A stretch of DNA of 64,000 nucleotides. It comes from Prosopocoilus inquinatus (Eukaryota > Arthropoda > Insecta > Coleoptera > Lucanidae). Made by a program: the position numbers and the translations under genes. Of the stretch, positions 1 to 10,497 are shown in pieces. The notes beneath the pieces were generated by a model that saw nothing but the letters and a program-made list of their open reading frames with translations, made no database searches and was not told the origin of the DNA. The stretch lies in assembly GCA_036172665.1 (NCBI GenBank), contig JAYKNF010000014.1, forward strand, positions 2,841,001 to 2,905,000, in the 5' to 3' direction. Position 1 is the stretch's first letter. Each line of letters starts with the position of its first letter.

Positions 1-298
1 AAACGATCCTTACTTATCTAACATGTTATTTGACGTTTGGATGGACTCCAGTGTGTCTGATGTGAGATACAAAGTTTTGGGACGCAGCAGGAGCTGGAAA
101 TAGTTTTAAACGAAACAACACATATTAGCGTTGTTCCTGTAATGTATCTAATCGATCCTTACTCATCTATCATGTTATTTGACGTTTGGACAGACTCCAG
201 TAACTCTGAAGTGAGATACAAAGTTATCGGACGCAGCAGAAGCTGGAAATAGTTTTAAACGAAACAACACGTATTAGCGTTGTTCCTGTGATGTATCT
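1..298 (+). repeat. Array segment: monomers A and B at the window edge
   Basis: Two complete monomers precede the first full HOR copy. The first is type A (gtgtgtctg, aaacg start, ttttggg). The second is type B (ggacagac, gttatcgg) with a private change, tctgaagtg instead of tctgatgtg. The A-B pair is followed directly by C-D-E-A. Elsewhere A-B is usually followed by O, so this join is probably a recombination product whose other side lies upstream of the window. Confidence 0.75.
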
Positions 299-447
299 AA
301 TCGATCCTTACTCATCTATCATGTTATTTGACGTTTGGATGGACTCCATTAACTCTGATGTGAGATACAAAGTTTTTGGACGCAGCAGGAGCTGGAAATA
401 GTTTTAAACGAAACAACACGTATTAGCGTTGTTCCTGTGCTGTATCT
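299..447 (+). repeat. Representative 149-bp monomer, close to consensus
   Basis: This unit matches the most common base at nearly every position. In monomer coordinates: 1-9 hold ATCGAT or a variant; 22-31 hold catgttattt; about 35-95 is the variable centre that distinguishes types; 92-103 hold agctggaaatag; 104-113 are an A/T-rich ttttaaacga; 114-135 hold a short dyad; 124-141 (attagcgttgttcctgt) are the most constant part. Hand count of the consensus: 58 G+C (39%), 26 C, 32 G, six CpG. This copy differs from the common type in ccattaac, where most have ccagtaac. The choice of monomer start is arbitrary. Confidence 0.95.
412..433. repeat. Conserved short dyad in each monomer (example copy)
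   Basis: Positions 412-417 read AACAAC and 428-433 read GTTGTT, its exact reverse complement, separated by a 10-base loop. The arrangement recurs at monomer positions 114-135 in most of the array. The right arm, inside attagcgttgttcctgt, is nearly invariant, while the left arm tolerates changes such as aacacc (types U and O) or gcaaca (type F). It could extrude as a small hairpin, or the right arm could be a protein-binding site. Function is not shown by the sequence. Confidence 0.6.
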
Positions 448-3400
448 AATCGATCCTTACTTATCTATCATGTTATTTGACGTTTGGATTAACTCCAGTA
501 ACTCTGATGTGAGATACGACGTTTTCGGACGCAGCAGAAGCTGGAAATAGTTTTAAACGAAACAACACGAATTAGCGTTGTTCCTGTGATGTATCTAATC
601 GATCCTTACTCATCTATCATGTTATTTGACGTTTGAGTGGACTCCAGTAACTCTGATGAGAGATACAAAGATTTCGGAAGCAGCAGAAGCTGGAAATACT
701 TTTGAACGATACACCACCTATTAGCGTTGTTCCTGTGATGTATCTAAACGATCCTTACTTATCTAACATGTTATTTGACGTTTGGATGGACTCCAGTGTG
801 TCTGATGTGAGATACAAAGTTTTGGGACGCAGCAGGAGCTGGAAATAGTTTTAAACGAAACAACACGTATTAGCGTTGTTCCTGTGCTGTATCTAATCGA
901 TCCTTACTTATCTATCATGTTATTTGACGTTTGGATGGACTCCAGTATCCCTGACGTGAGATACGAAGTTCTCGGACGCAGCAGAAGCTGGAAATAGTTT
1001 TAAACGAAGCAACAGGCATTAGCGTTGTTCCTGTGATGTATCTAATCGATCCTTACTCATCTATCATGTTATTTGACGTTACGATGGACTCCAGTAACTC
1101 TGATGTGAGATACGACGTTTCCGGACGCAGCAGAAGCTGGAAATAGTATTAAACGAAACAACACGTATTAGCGTTGTTCCTGTGATGTATCTAATCGATC
1201 CTTACTCATCTATCATGTTATTTGACGTTTGGATGGACTCCAGTAACTAGGATGAGAGATACAAAGATTTCGGACGCAGCAGAAGCTGGAAATAGTTTTG
1301 AACGAAACAACACCTATTAGCGTTGTTCCTGTGATGTATCTAAACGATCCTTACTTATCTAACATGTTATTTAACGTTTGGATACACTCCAGTAAGTCTG
1401 ATGTGAGATACAAAGTTTTTGGACGCAGCAGGAGCTTTAAATAGTTTTAAACGAAACAACACGTATTAGCGTTGTTCCTGTGCTGTATCTAATCGATACT
1501 TACTTATCTATCATGTTATTTGACGTTTCGATGGACTCCAGTAACTCTGATGTGAGATACGAAGTTTTCGGACGCAGCAGAAGCTGGAAATAGTTTTAAA
1601 CGAAACAACACGTATTAGCGTTGTTCCGGTGATGTATCTAATCGATCCTTACTCATCTATCATGTTATTTGACGTTTGGATGGACTCCAGTAACTCTGAT
1701 GTGAGATACAAAGTTTTTGGACGCAGCAGGAGCTGGAAATAGTTTTAAACGAAACAACACGCATTAGCGTTGTTCCTGTGATGTATCTAATCGATCCTTA
1801 CTCATCTATCATGTTATTTGGTGTTACGATGGACTCCAGTAACTTAGATGTGAGATACGAATTTCTCGGACGCAGCTGAAGCTAGAAATAGTTTTAAACG
1901 AAACAACACGCATTAGCGTTGTTCCTGTGTTGTATCTAATCGATCCTTACTTATCTATCATGTTATTTGACGTTTGGATGTACTCCAGTAACCCTGACGT
2001 GAGATACGAAGATCTCGGAAGCAGCAGAAGCTGGAAATAGTTTTAAACGAAACAACACGTATTAGCGTTGTTCCTGTGATGTATCTAATCGATCCTTACT
2101 CATCTATCATGTTATTTGACGTTTGGACGGACTCCAGTAACTCTGATGGGAGATACAAAGTTCTCGGACGCAGTAGAAGCTGGAAATAGTTTTGAACGAA
2201 ACAACACGTATTAGCGTTGTTCCTGTGATGTATCTAAACGATCCTTACTTATCTAACATGTTATTTGACGTTTGGATGGACTCCAGTAAGTCTGATGTGA
2301 GATACAAAGTTTTTGGACGCAGCAGGAGCTGGAAATAGTTTTAAACGAAACAACACGTATTAGCGTTGTTCCTGTAATGTATCTAATCGATCCTTACTCA
2401 TCTATCATGTTATTTGACGTTTGGATGGACTCCAGTAACTCTGATGTGAGATACGACGTTTTCGGACGCAGCAGCAGCTGGAAATAGTTTTAAACGAAAC
2501 AACACATATTAGCGTTGTTCCTGTAATGTATCTAATCGATCCTTACTCATCTATCATGTTATTTGACGTTTGGATGGACTCCAGTAACTAGGATGAGAGA
2601 TACAAAGATTTCGGACGCAGCAGAAGCTGGAAATAGTTTTGAACGAAACAACACCTATTAGCGTTGTTCCTGTGGTGTATCTAAACGATCCTTCCTTATC
2701 TAACATGTTATTTAACGTTTGGATACACTCCAGTAAGTCTGATGTGAGATACAAAGTTTTTGGACGCAGCAGGAGCTGGAAATAGTTTTAAACGAAACAA
2801 CACATATTAGCGTTGTTCCTGTAATGTATCTAATCGATCCATACTCATCTATCATGTTATTTGACGTTTGGACAGACTCCAGTAACTCTGATGTGAGATA
2901 CAAAGTTATCGGACGCAGCAGAAGCTGGAAATAGTTTTGAACGAAACAACACGTATTAGCGTTGTTCCTGTGATGTATCTAAACGATCCTTACTTATCTA
3001 ACATGTTATTTGACGTTTGGATGGACTCCAGTAAGTCTGATGTGAGATACAATGTTTTTGGACGCAGCAGGAGCTGGAAATAGTTTTAAACGAAACAACA
3101 CGTATTAGCGTTGTTCCTGTGCTGTATCTAATCGATACTTACTTATCTATCATGTTATTTGACGTTTCGATGGACTCCAGTAACTCTGATGTGAGATACG
3201 AAGTTTTCGGACGCAGCAGAAGCTGGAAATAGTTTTAAACGAAACAACACGTATTAGCGTTGTTCCTGTGATGTATCTAATCGATCCTTACTCATCTATC
3301 ATGTTATTTGACGTTTGGATGGACTCCAGTAACTCTGATGTGAGATACAAAGTTTTTGGACGCAGCAGGAGCTGGAAATAGTTTTAAACGAAACAACACG

Positions 3401-5215
3401 TATTAGCGTTGTTCCTGTGCTATATCTAATCGATCCTTACTTATCTATCATGTTATTTGACGTTTGGATTAACTCCAGTAACTCTGATGTGAGATACGAC
3501 GTTTTCGGACGCAGCAGAAGCTGGAAATAGTTTTAAACTAAACAACACGTATTAGCGTTGTTCCTGTGATGTATCTAATCGATCCTTACTCATCTATCAT
3601 GTTATTTGACGTTTGGATGGACTCCAGTAACTCTGATGTGAGATACAAAGTTTTTGGACGCAGCAGGAGCTGGAAATAGTTTTAAACGAAACAACACGTA
3701 TTAGCGTTGTTCCTGTGCTGTATCTAATCGATACTTACTTATCTATCATGTTATTTGACGTTTCGATGGACTCCAGTAACTCTGATGTGAGATACGACGT
3801 TTCCGGACGCAGCAGAAGCTGGAAATAGTATTAAACGAAACAACACGTATTAGCGTTGTTCCTGTGATGTATCTAATCGATCCTTACTCATCTATCATGT
3901 TATTTGACGTTTGGATGGACTCCAGTAACTAGGATGAGAGATACAAAGATTTCGGACGCAGCAGAAGCTGGAAATACTTTTGAACGAAACAACACCTATT
4001 AGCGTTGTTCCTGTGATGTATCTAAACGATCCTTACTTATCTAACATGTTATTTAACGTTTGGATACACTCCAGTAAGTCTGATGTGAGATACAAAGTTT
4101 TTGGACGCAGCAGGAGCTGGAAATAGTTTTAAACGAAACAACACGTATTAGCGTTGTTCCTGTGCTGTATCTAATCGATACTTACTTATCTATCATGTTA
4201 TTTGACGTTTCGATGGACTCCAGTAACTCTGATGTGAGATACGAAGTTTTCGGACGCAGCAGAAGCTGGAAATAGTTTTAAACGAAACAACACGTATTAG
4301 CGTTGTTCCTGTGATGTATCTAATCGATCCTTACTCATCTATCATGTTATTTGACGTTCGGGTGGACTCCAGTGAGTCTTATGTGAAATACAAAGTTTTG
4401 GGACGCAGCAGGAGCTGGAAATAGTTTTAAACGAAACAACACGCATTAGCGTTGTTCCTGTGATGTATCTAATCGATCCTTACTCATCTATCATGTTATT
4501 TGACGTTTCGATGGACTCCAGTAACTCTGATGTGAGATACGACGTTTCCGGACGCAGCAGAAGCTGGAAATAGTATTAAACGAAACAACACGTATTAGCG
4601 TTGTTCCTGTGATGTATCTAATCGATCCTTACTCATCTATCATGTTATTTGACGTTTGGATGGACTCCAGTAACTAGGATGAGAGATACAAAGATTTCGG
4701 ACGCAGCAGAAGCTGGAAATAGTTTTGAACGAAACAACACCTATTAGCGTTGTTCCTGTGATGTATCTAAACGATCCTTACTTATCTAACATGTTATTTA
4801 ACGTTTGGATACACTCCAGTAAGTCTGATGTGAGATACAAAGTTTTTGGACGCAGCAGGAGCTGGAAATAGTTTGAAACGAAACAACACGTATTAGCGTT
4901 GTTCCTGTGCTGTATCTAATCGATCCTTACTTATCTATCATGTTATTTGACGTTTGGATGGACTCCACTAACCCTGACGTGAGATACGAAGTTCTCGGAC
5001 GCAGCAGAAGCTGGAAATAGTTTTAAACGAAACAACACTCATTAGCGTTGTTCCTGTGATGTATCTAATGGATCCTTACTCATCTATCATGTTATTTGGC
5101 GTTACGATGGACTCCAGTAACTTAGATGTGAGATACGAAGTTCTCGGACGCAGCTGTAGCTAGAAATAGTTTTAAACGAAACAACATGCATTAGCGTTGT
5201 TCCTGTGATGTATCT

Positions 5216-5361
5216 AATCGATCCTTACTTATCTATCATGTTATTTGACGTTTGGATGGACCCCAGTAACCCTGACTTGAGATACGAAGTTCTCGGACGC
5301 AGCCGAAGCTGGAAATAGTTTTAAACGAAACAACACGTATTAGCGTTGTTCCTGTGCTGTA
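5216..5361 (+). repeat. Type R monomer, last three bases lost at deletion junction
   Basis: This R monomer (ggaccccag, ctgacttg, cagccgaag) ends at gtgctgta and lacks the usual terminal tct because the 82-bp deletion begins there. It is followed directly by ggacgtagcag, which belongs to position 80 of a J-type monomer. The intact R-J-C order is preserved at 17647-18093. Confidence 0.85.
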
Positions 5362-5431
5362 GGACGTAGCAGAAGCTGGAAATAGTTTTAAACGAAACAA
5401 CACGTATTAGCGTTGTTCCTGTGATGTATCT
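5362..5431 (+). repeat. Truncated monomer (70 bp left of 149)
   Basis: Only monomer positions 80-149 remain. The first bases, ggacgtagcag, carry the uncommon gtagc variant (usual form gcagc). That variant is also seen in full-length J monomers at 17796, 18392 and 61214, which are followed by a C or K monomer just as this one is. The remnant is therefore a J monomer whose first 79 bases, plus the last 3 of the preceding R, were deleted: 82 bp in all. I see no microhomology at the breakpoint. The identical junction recurs at 22707/22708. Confidence 0.9.
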
Positions 5432-8400
5432 AATCGATCCTTACTCATCTATCATGTTATTTGACGTTTGGATGGACTCCATTAACTCTGATGTGAGATA
5501 CAAAGTTTTTGGACGCAGCAGGAGCTGGAAATAGTTTTAAACGAAACAACACGTATTAGCGTTGTTCCTGTGCTGTATCTAATCGATCCTTACTTATCTA
5601 TCATGTTATTTGACGTTTGGATTAACTCCAGTAACTCTGATGTGAGATACGACGTTTTCGGACGCAGCAGAAGCTGGAAATAGTTTTAAACGAAACAACA
5701 CGTATTAGCGTTTTTCCTGTGATGTATCTAATCGATCCTTACTCATCTATCATGTTATTTGACGTTTGAGTGGACTCCAGTAACTCTGATGAGAGATACA
5801 AAGATTTCGGAAGCAGCAGAAGCTGGAAATACTTTTGAACGATACACCACCTATTAGCGTTGTTCCTGTGATGTATCTAAACGATCCTTACTTATCTAAC
5901 ATGTTATTTGACGTTTGGATGGACTCCAGTGTGTCTGATGTGAGATACAAAGTTTTGGGACGCAGCAGGAGCTGGAAATAGTTTTAAACGAAACAACACG
6001 TATTAGCGTTGTTCCTGTGCTGTATCTAATCGATCCTTACTTATCTATCATGTTATTTGACGTTTGGATGGACTCCAGTAACCCTGACGTGAGATACGAA
6101 GTTCTCGGACGCAGCAGAAGCTGGAAATAGTTTTAAACGAAGCAACAGGCATTAGCGTTGTTCCTGTGATGTATCTAATCGATCCTTACTCATCTATCAT
6201 GTTATTTGACGTTACGATGGACTCCAGTAACTCTGATGTGAGATACGACGTTTCCGGACGCAGCAGAAGCTGGAAATAGTATTAAACGAAACAACACGTA
6301 TTAGCGTTGTTCCTGTGATGTATCTAATCGATCCTTACTCATCTATCATGTTATTTGACGTTTGGATGGACTCCAGTAACTAGGATGAGAGATACAAAGA
6401 TTTCGGACGCAGCAGAAGCTGGAAATAGTTTTGAACGAAACAACACCTATTAGCGTTGTTCCTGTGATGTATCTAAACGATCCTTACTTATCTATCATGT
6501 TATTTGACGTTTCGATGGACTCCAGTAACTCTGATGTGAGATACGAAGTTTTCGGACGCAGCAGAAGCTGGAAATAGTTTTAAACGAGACAACACGTATT
6601 AGCGTTGTTCCGGTGATGTATCTAATCGATCCTTACTCATCTATCATGTTATTTGACGTTTGGATGGACTCCAGTAACTCTGATGTGAGATACAAAGCTT
6701 TTGGACGCAGCAGGAGCTGGAAATAGTTTTAAACGAAACAACACGCATTAGCGTTGTTCCTGTGATGTATCTAATCGATCCTTACTCATCTATCATGTTA
6801 TTTGGTGTTACGATGGACTCCAGTAACTTAGATGTGAGATACGAATTTCTCGGACGCAGCTGAAGCTAGAAATAGTTTTAAACGAAACAACACGCATTAG
6901 CGTTGTTCCTGTGTTGTATCTAATCGATCCTTACTTATCTATCATGTTATTTGACGTTTGGATGTACTCCAGTAACCCTGACGTGAGATACGAAGATCTC
7001 GGACGCAGCAGAAGCTGGAAATAGTTTTAAACGAAACAACACGTATTAGCGTTGTTCCTGTGATGTATCTAATCGATCCTTACTCATCTATCATGTTATT
7101 TGACGTTTGGACGGACTCCAGTAACTCTGATGGGAGATACAAAGTTCTCGGACGCAGTAGAAGCTGGAAATAGTTTTGAACGAAACAACACGTATTAGCG
7201 TTGTTCCTGTGATGTATCTAAACGATCCTTACTTACCTAACATGTTATTTGACGTTTGGATGGACTCCAGTAAGTCTGATGTGAGATACAAAGTTTTTGG
7301 ACGCAGCAGGAGCTGGAAATAGTTTTAAACGAAACAACACGTATTAGCGTTGTTCCTGTAATGTATCTAATCGATCCTTACTCATCTATCATGTTATTTG
7401 ACGTTTGGATGGACTCCAGTAACTCTGATGTGAGATACGACGTTTTCGGACGCAGCAGCAGCTGGAAATAGTTTTAAACGAAACAACACATATTAGCGTT
7501 GTTCCTGTAATGTATCTAATCGATCCTTACTCATCTATCATGTTATTTGACGTTTGGATGGACTCCAGTAACTAGGATGAGAGATACAAAGATTTCGGAC
7601 GCAGCAGAAGCTGGAAATAGTTTTGAACGAAACAACACCTATTAGCGTTGTTCCTGTGATGTATCTAAACGATCCTTCCTTATCTAACATGTTATTTAAC
7701 GTTTGGATACACTCCAGTAAGTCTGATGTGAGATACAAAGTTTTTGGACGCAGCAGGAGCTGGAAATAGTTTTAAACGAAACAACACGTATTAGCGTTGT
7801 TCCTGTGATGTATCTAAACGATCCTTACTTATCTAACATGTTATTTGACGTTTGGATGGACTCCAGTGTGTCTGATGTGAGATACAAAGTTTTGGGACGC
7901 AGCAGGAGCTGGAAATAGTTTTAAACGAAACAACACATATTAGCGTTGTTCCTGTAATGTATCTAATCGATCCATACTCATCTATCATGTTATTTGACGT
8001 TTGGACAGACTCCAGTAACTCTGATGTGAGATACAAAGTTATCGGACGCAGCAGAAGCTGGAAATAGTTTTGAACGAAACAACACGTATTAGCGTTGTTC
8101 CTGTGATGTATCTAAACGATCCTTACTTATCTAACATGTTATTTGACGTTTGGATGGACTCCAGTAAGTCTGATGTGAGATACAATGTTTTTGGACGCAG
8201 CAGGAGCTGGAAATAGTTTTAAACGAAACAACACGTATTAGCGTTGTTCCTGTGCTGTATCTAATCGATACTTACTTATCTATCATGTTATTTGACGTTT
8301 CGATGGACTCCAGTAACTCTGATGTGAGATACGAAGTTTTCGGACGCAGCAGAAGCTGGAAATAGTTTTAAACGAAACAACACGTATTAGCGTTGTTCCT

Positions 8401-10497
8401 GTGATGTATCTAATCGATCCTTACTCATCTATCATGTTATTTGACGTTTGGATGGACTCCAGTAACTCTGATGTGAGATACAAAGTTTTTGGACGCAGCA
8501 GGAGCTGGAAATAGTTTTAAACGAAACAACACGTATTAGCGTTGTTCCTGTGCTATATCTAATCGATCCTTACTTATCTATCATGTTATTTGACGTTTGG
8601 ATTAACTCCAGTAACTCTGATGTGAGATACGACGTTTTCGGACGCAGCAGAAGCTGGAAATAGTTTTAAACTAAACAACACGTATTAGCGTTGTTCCTGT
8701 GATGTATCTAATCGATCCTTACTCATCTATCATGTTATTTGACGTTTGGATGGACTCCAGTAACTCTGATGTGAGATACAAAGTTTTTGGACGCAGCAGG
8801 AGCTGGAAATAGTTTTAAACGAAACAACACGTATTAGCGTTGTTCCTGTGCTGTATCTAATCGATACTTACTTATCTATCATGTTATTTGACGTTTCGAT
8901 GGACTCCAGTAACTCTGATGTGAGATACGACGTTTCCGGACGCAGCAGAAGCTGGAATTAGTATTAAACGAAACAACACGTATTAGCGTTGTTCCTGTGA
9001 TGTATCTAATCGATCCTTACTCATCTATCATGTTATTTGACGTTTGGATGGACTCCAGTAACTAGGATGAGAGATACAAAGATTTCGGACGCAGCAGAAG
9101 CTGGAAATACTTTTGAACGAAACAACACCTATTAGCGTTGTTCCTGTGATGTATCTAAACGATCCTTACTTATCTAACATGTTATTTAACGTTTGGATAC
9201 ACTCCAGTAAGTCTGATGTGAGATACAAAGTTTTTGGACGCAGCAGGAGCTGGAAATAGTTTTAAACGAAACAACACGTATTAGCGTTGTTCCTGTGCTG
9301 TATCTAATCGATACTTACTTATCTATCATGTTATTTGACGTTTCGATGGACTCCAGTAACTCTGATGTGAGATACGAAGTTTTCGGACGCAGCAGAAGCT
9401 GGAAATAGTTTTAAACGAAACAACACGTATTAGCGTTGTTCCTGTGATGTATCTAATCGATCCTTACTCATCTATCATGTTATTTGACGTTCGGGTGGAC
9501 TCCAGTGAGTCTGATGTGAAATACAAAGTTTTGGGACGCAGCAGGAGCTGGAAATAGTTTTAAACGAAACAACACGCATTAGCGTTGTTCCTGTGATGTA
9601 TCTAATCGATCCTTACTCATCTATCATGTTATTTGACGTTTCGATGGACTCCAGTAACTCTGATGTGAGATACGACGTTTCCGGACGCAGCAGAAGCTGG
9701 AAATAGTATTAAACGAAACAACACGTATTAGCGTTGTTCCTGTGATGTATCTAATCGATCCTTACTCATCTATCATGTTATTTGACGTTTGGATGGACTC
9801 CAGTAACTAGGATGAGAGATACAAAGATTTCGGACGCAGCAGAAGCTGGAAATAGTTTTGAACGAAACAACACCTATTAGCGTTGTTCCTGTGATGTATC
9901 TAAACGATCCTTACTTATCTAACATGTTATTTAACGTTTGGATACACTCCAGTAAGTCTGATGTGAGATACAAAGTTTTTGGACGCAGCAGGAGCTGGAA
10001 ATAGTTTGAAACGAAACAACACGTATTAGCGTTGTTCCTGTGCTGTATCTAATCGATCCTTACTTATCTATCATGTTATTTGACGTTTGGATGGACTCCA
10101 GTAACCCTGACGTGAGATACGAAGTTCTCGGACGCAGCAGAAGCTGGAAATAGTTTTAAACGAAACAACACGCATTAGCGTTGTTCCTGTGATGTATCTA
10201 ATGGATCCTTACTCATCTATCATGTTATTTGGCGTTACGATGGACTCCAGTAACTTAGATGTGAGATACGAAGTTCTCGGACGCAGCTGAAGCTAGAAAT
10301 AGTTTTAAACGAAACAACATGCATTAGCGTTGTTCCTGTGATGTATCTAATCGATCCTTACTTATCTATCATGTTATTTGACGTTTGGATGGACCCCAGT
10401 AACCCTGACTTGAGATACGAAGTTCTCGGACGCAGCCGAAGCTGGAAATAGTTTTAAACGAAACAACACGTATTAGCGTTGTTCCTGTGCTGTATCT
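5432..10497 (+). repeat. Higher-order repeat, copy 2 (34 monomers, 5066 bp)
   Basis: Order is C D E A F G H I/J K L M N O P H I A B O' J K D K G' H I J Q G H I F L' R. It is the tandem partner of 299-5431 and the best match of 22778-27694. Unlike copy 1 it does not end in the truncated monomer but runs straight on into S-T-U at 10498. The fused I/J monomer at 6475 begins like I (aaacg) but continues as J (tcgatgg). Private bases include aaagctttt near 6697, which creates an AAGCTT, and gaattag at 8955, shared with 26301 and 31364. Confidence 0.9.

Larger units (their letters stand above)
150..3129 (+). repeat. Monomer type key (types B to P, first occurrences)
   Basis: Short diagnostic strings define the types used in this annotation. 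A (746): gtgtgtctg with an aaacg start. B (150): ggacagac plus gttatcgg. C (299): ccattaac; K is the same with ccagtaac and aaagtttttgg. D (448): ggattaac. E (597): tgagtgg. F (895): cctgacg with gaagttctcgg. G (1044): gacgtttccgg; G' is the same with a tacttac start. H (1193): aactagg. I (1342): ggatacac. J (1491): tcgatgg with gaagttttcgg. L (1789): ggtgttacg; L' (5067): ggcgttacg. M (1938): ggatgtac. N (2087): gatggg. O (2236): aagtctg; O' (2981): caatgtttttgg. P (2385): cagcagcagc. Later types: Q cgggtgg, R ctgacttg, S tagctctg, T ttagctac, U gagaaatac, V tgggtgg. Confidence 0.85.
299..5431 (+). repeat. Higher-order repeat, copy 1 (35 monomers, 5133 bp)
   Basis: Monomer order is C D E A F G H I J K L M N O P H I B O' J K D K G' H I J Q G H I F L' R plus a truncated J. 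The same order restarts at 5432, with the first four types in identical sequence context. Offset between copies is 5133 bp (34 x 149 + 67), drops to 4984 in the middle, then returns to 5133. Two one-monomer differences explain this: copy 2 has H followed by a fused I/J monomer where this copy has I then J, and this copy lacks the type A monomer between I and B. Many private bases are shared between copies, such as aatggatcc in L' and ccccag in R. Confidence 0.9.

Noticed and set aside
397..413. CENP-B box on the minus strand (tttcgtttaaaactatt)
   Set aside because: It matches TTCG, the central A and one C, that is 6 of the 9 core bases of the mammalian box, but lacks the GGG. This is too weak to call, and the likely host is not a mammal.
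401..413. Promoter or TATA-like element in the A/T-rich ttttaaac stretch
   Set aside because: It is simply the A/T-rich part of the monomer, repeated about 430 times without any downstream coding or RNA gene.
412..433. Rho-independent terminator at the AACAAC/GTTGTT dyad
   Set aside because: The stem is only 6 bp and A/T-rich, with no following T run, and it recurs in every monomer of a eukaryotic-type satellite.
1881..1900. Resemblance of gctagaaatag plus ttttaaac in type L to part of a Cas9 guide RNA scaffold
   Set aside because: The match is about 11 bases, arises from a single G-to-A variant of the ordinary gctggaaatag, and has no partner stem, spacer or cas context. It is coincidence.
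2554..2903. Minus-strand open frames of 63-67 codons here and at 7538, 7833, 20349, 20507, 24884, 25179, 38732, 41712, 44108, 48715, 55572 and 63618
   Set aside because: They are by-products of the satellite: each spans one H-I, A-B or I-B monomer pair in which a stop codon happens to be missing. The one I checked (ending at 2754) begins with TTG, not ATG, and the others start at the same motif. They have no independent conservation, and the frame is closed in most other monomers.
5340..5440. Transposon insertion at the disrupted phase near 5361
   Set aside because: No foreign sequence or target-site duplication is present. The phase shift is fully explained by an 82-bp deletion.
6690..6702. 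Single AAGCTT in aaagctttt as a functional site
   Set aside because: It results from one private T-to-C change in a K monomer and is not repeated, so it has no structural meaning.
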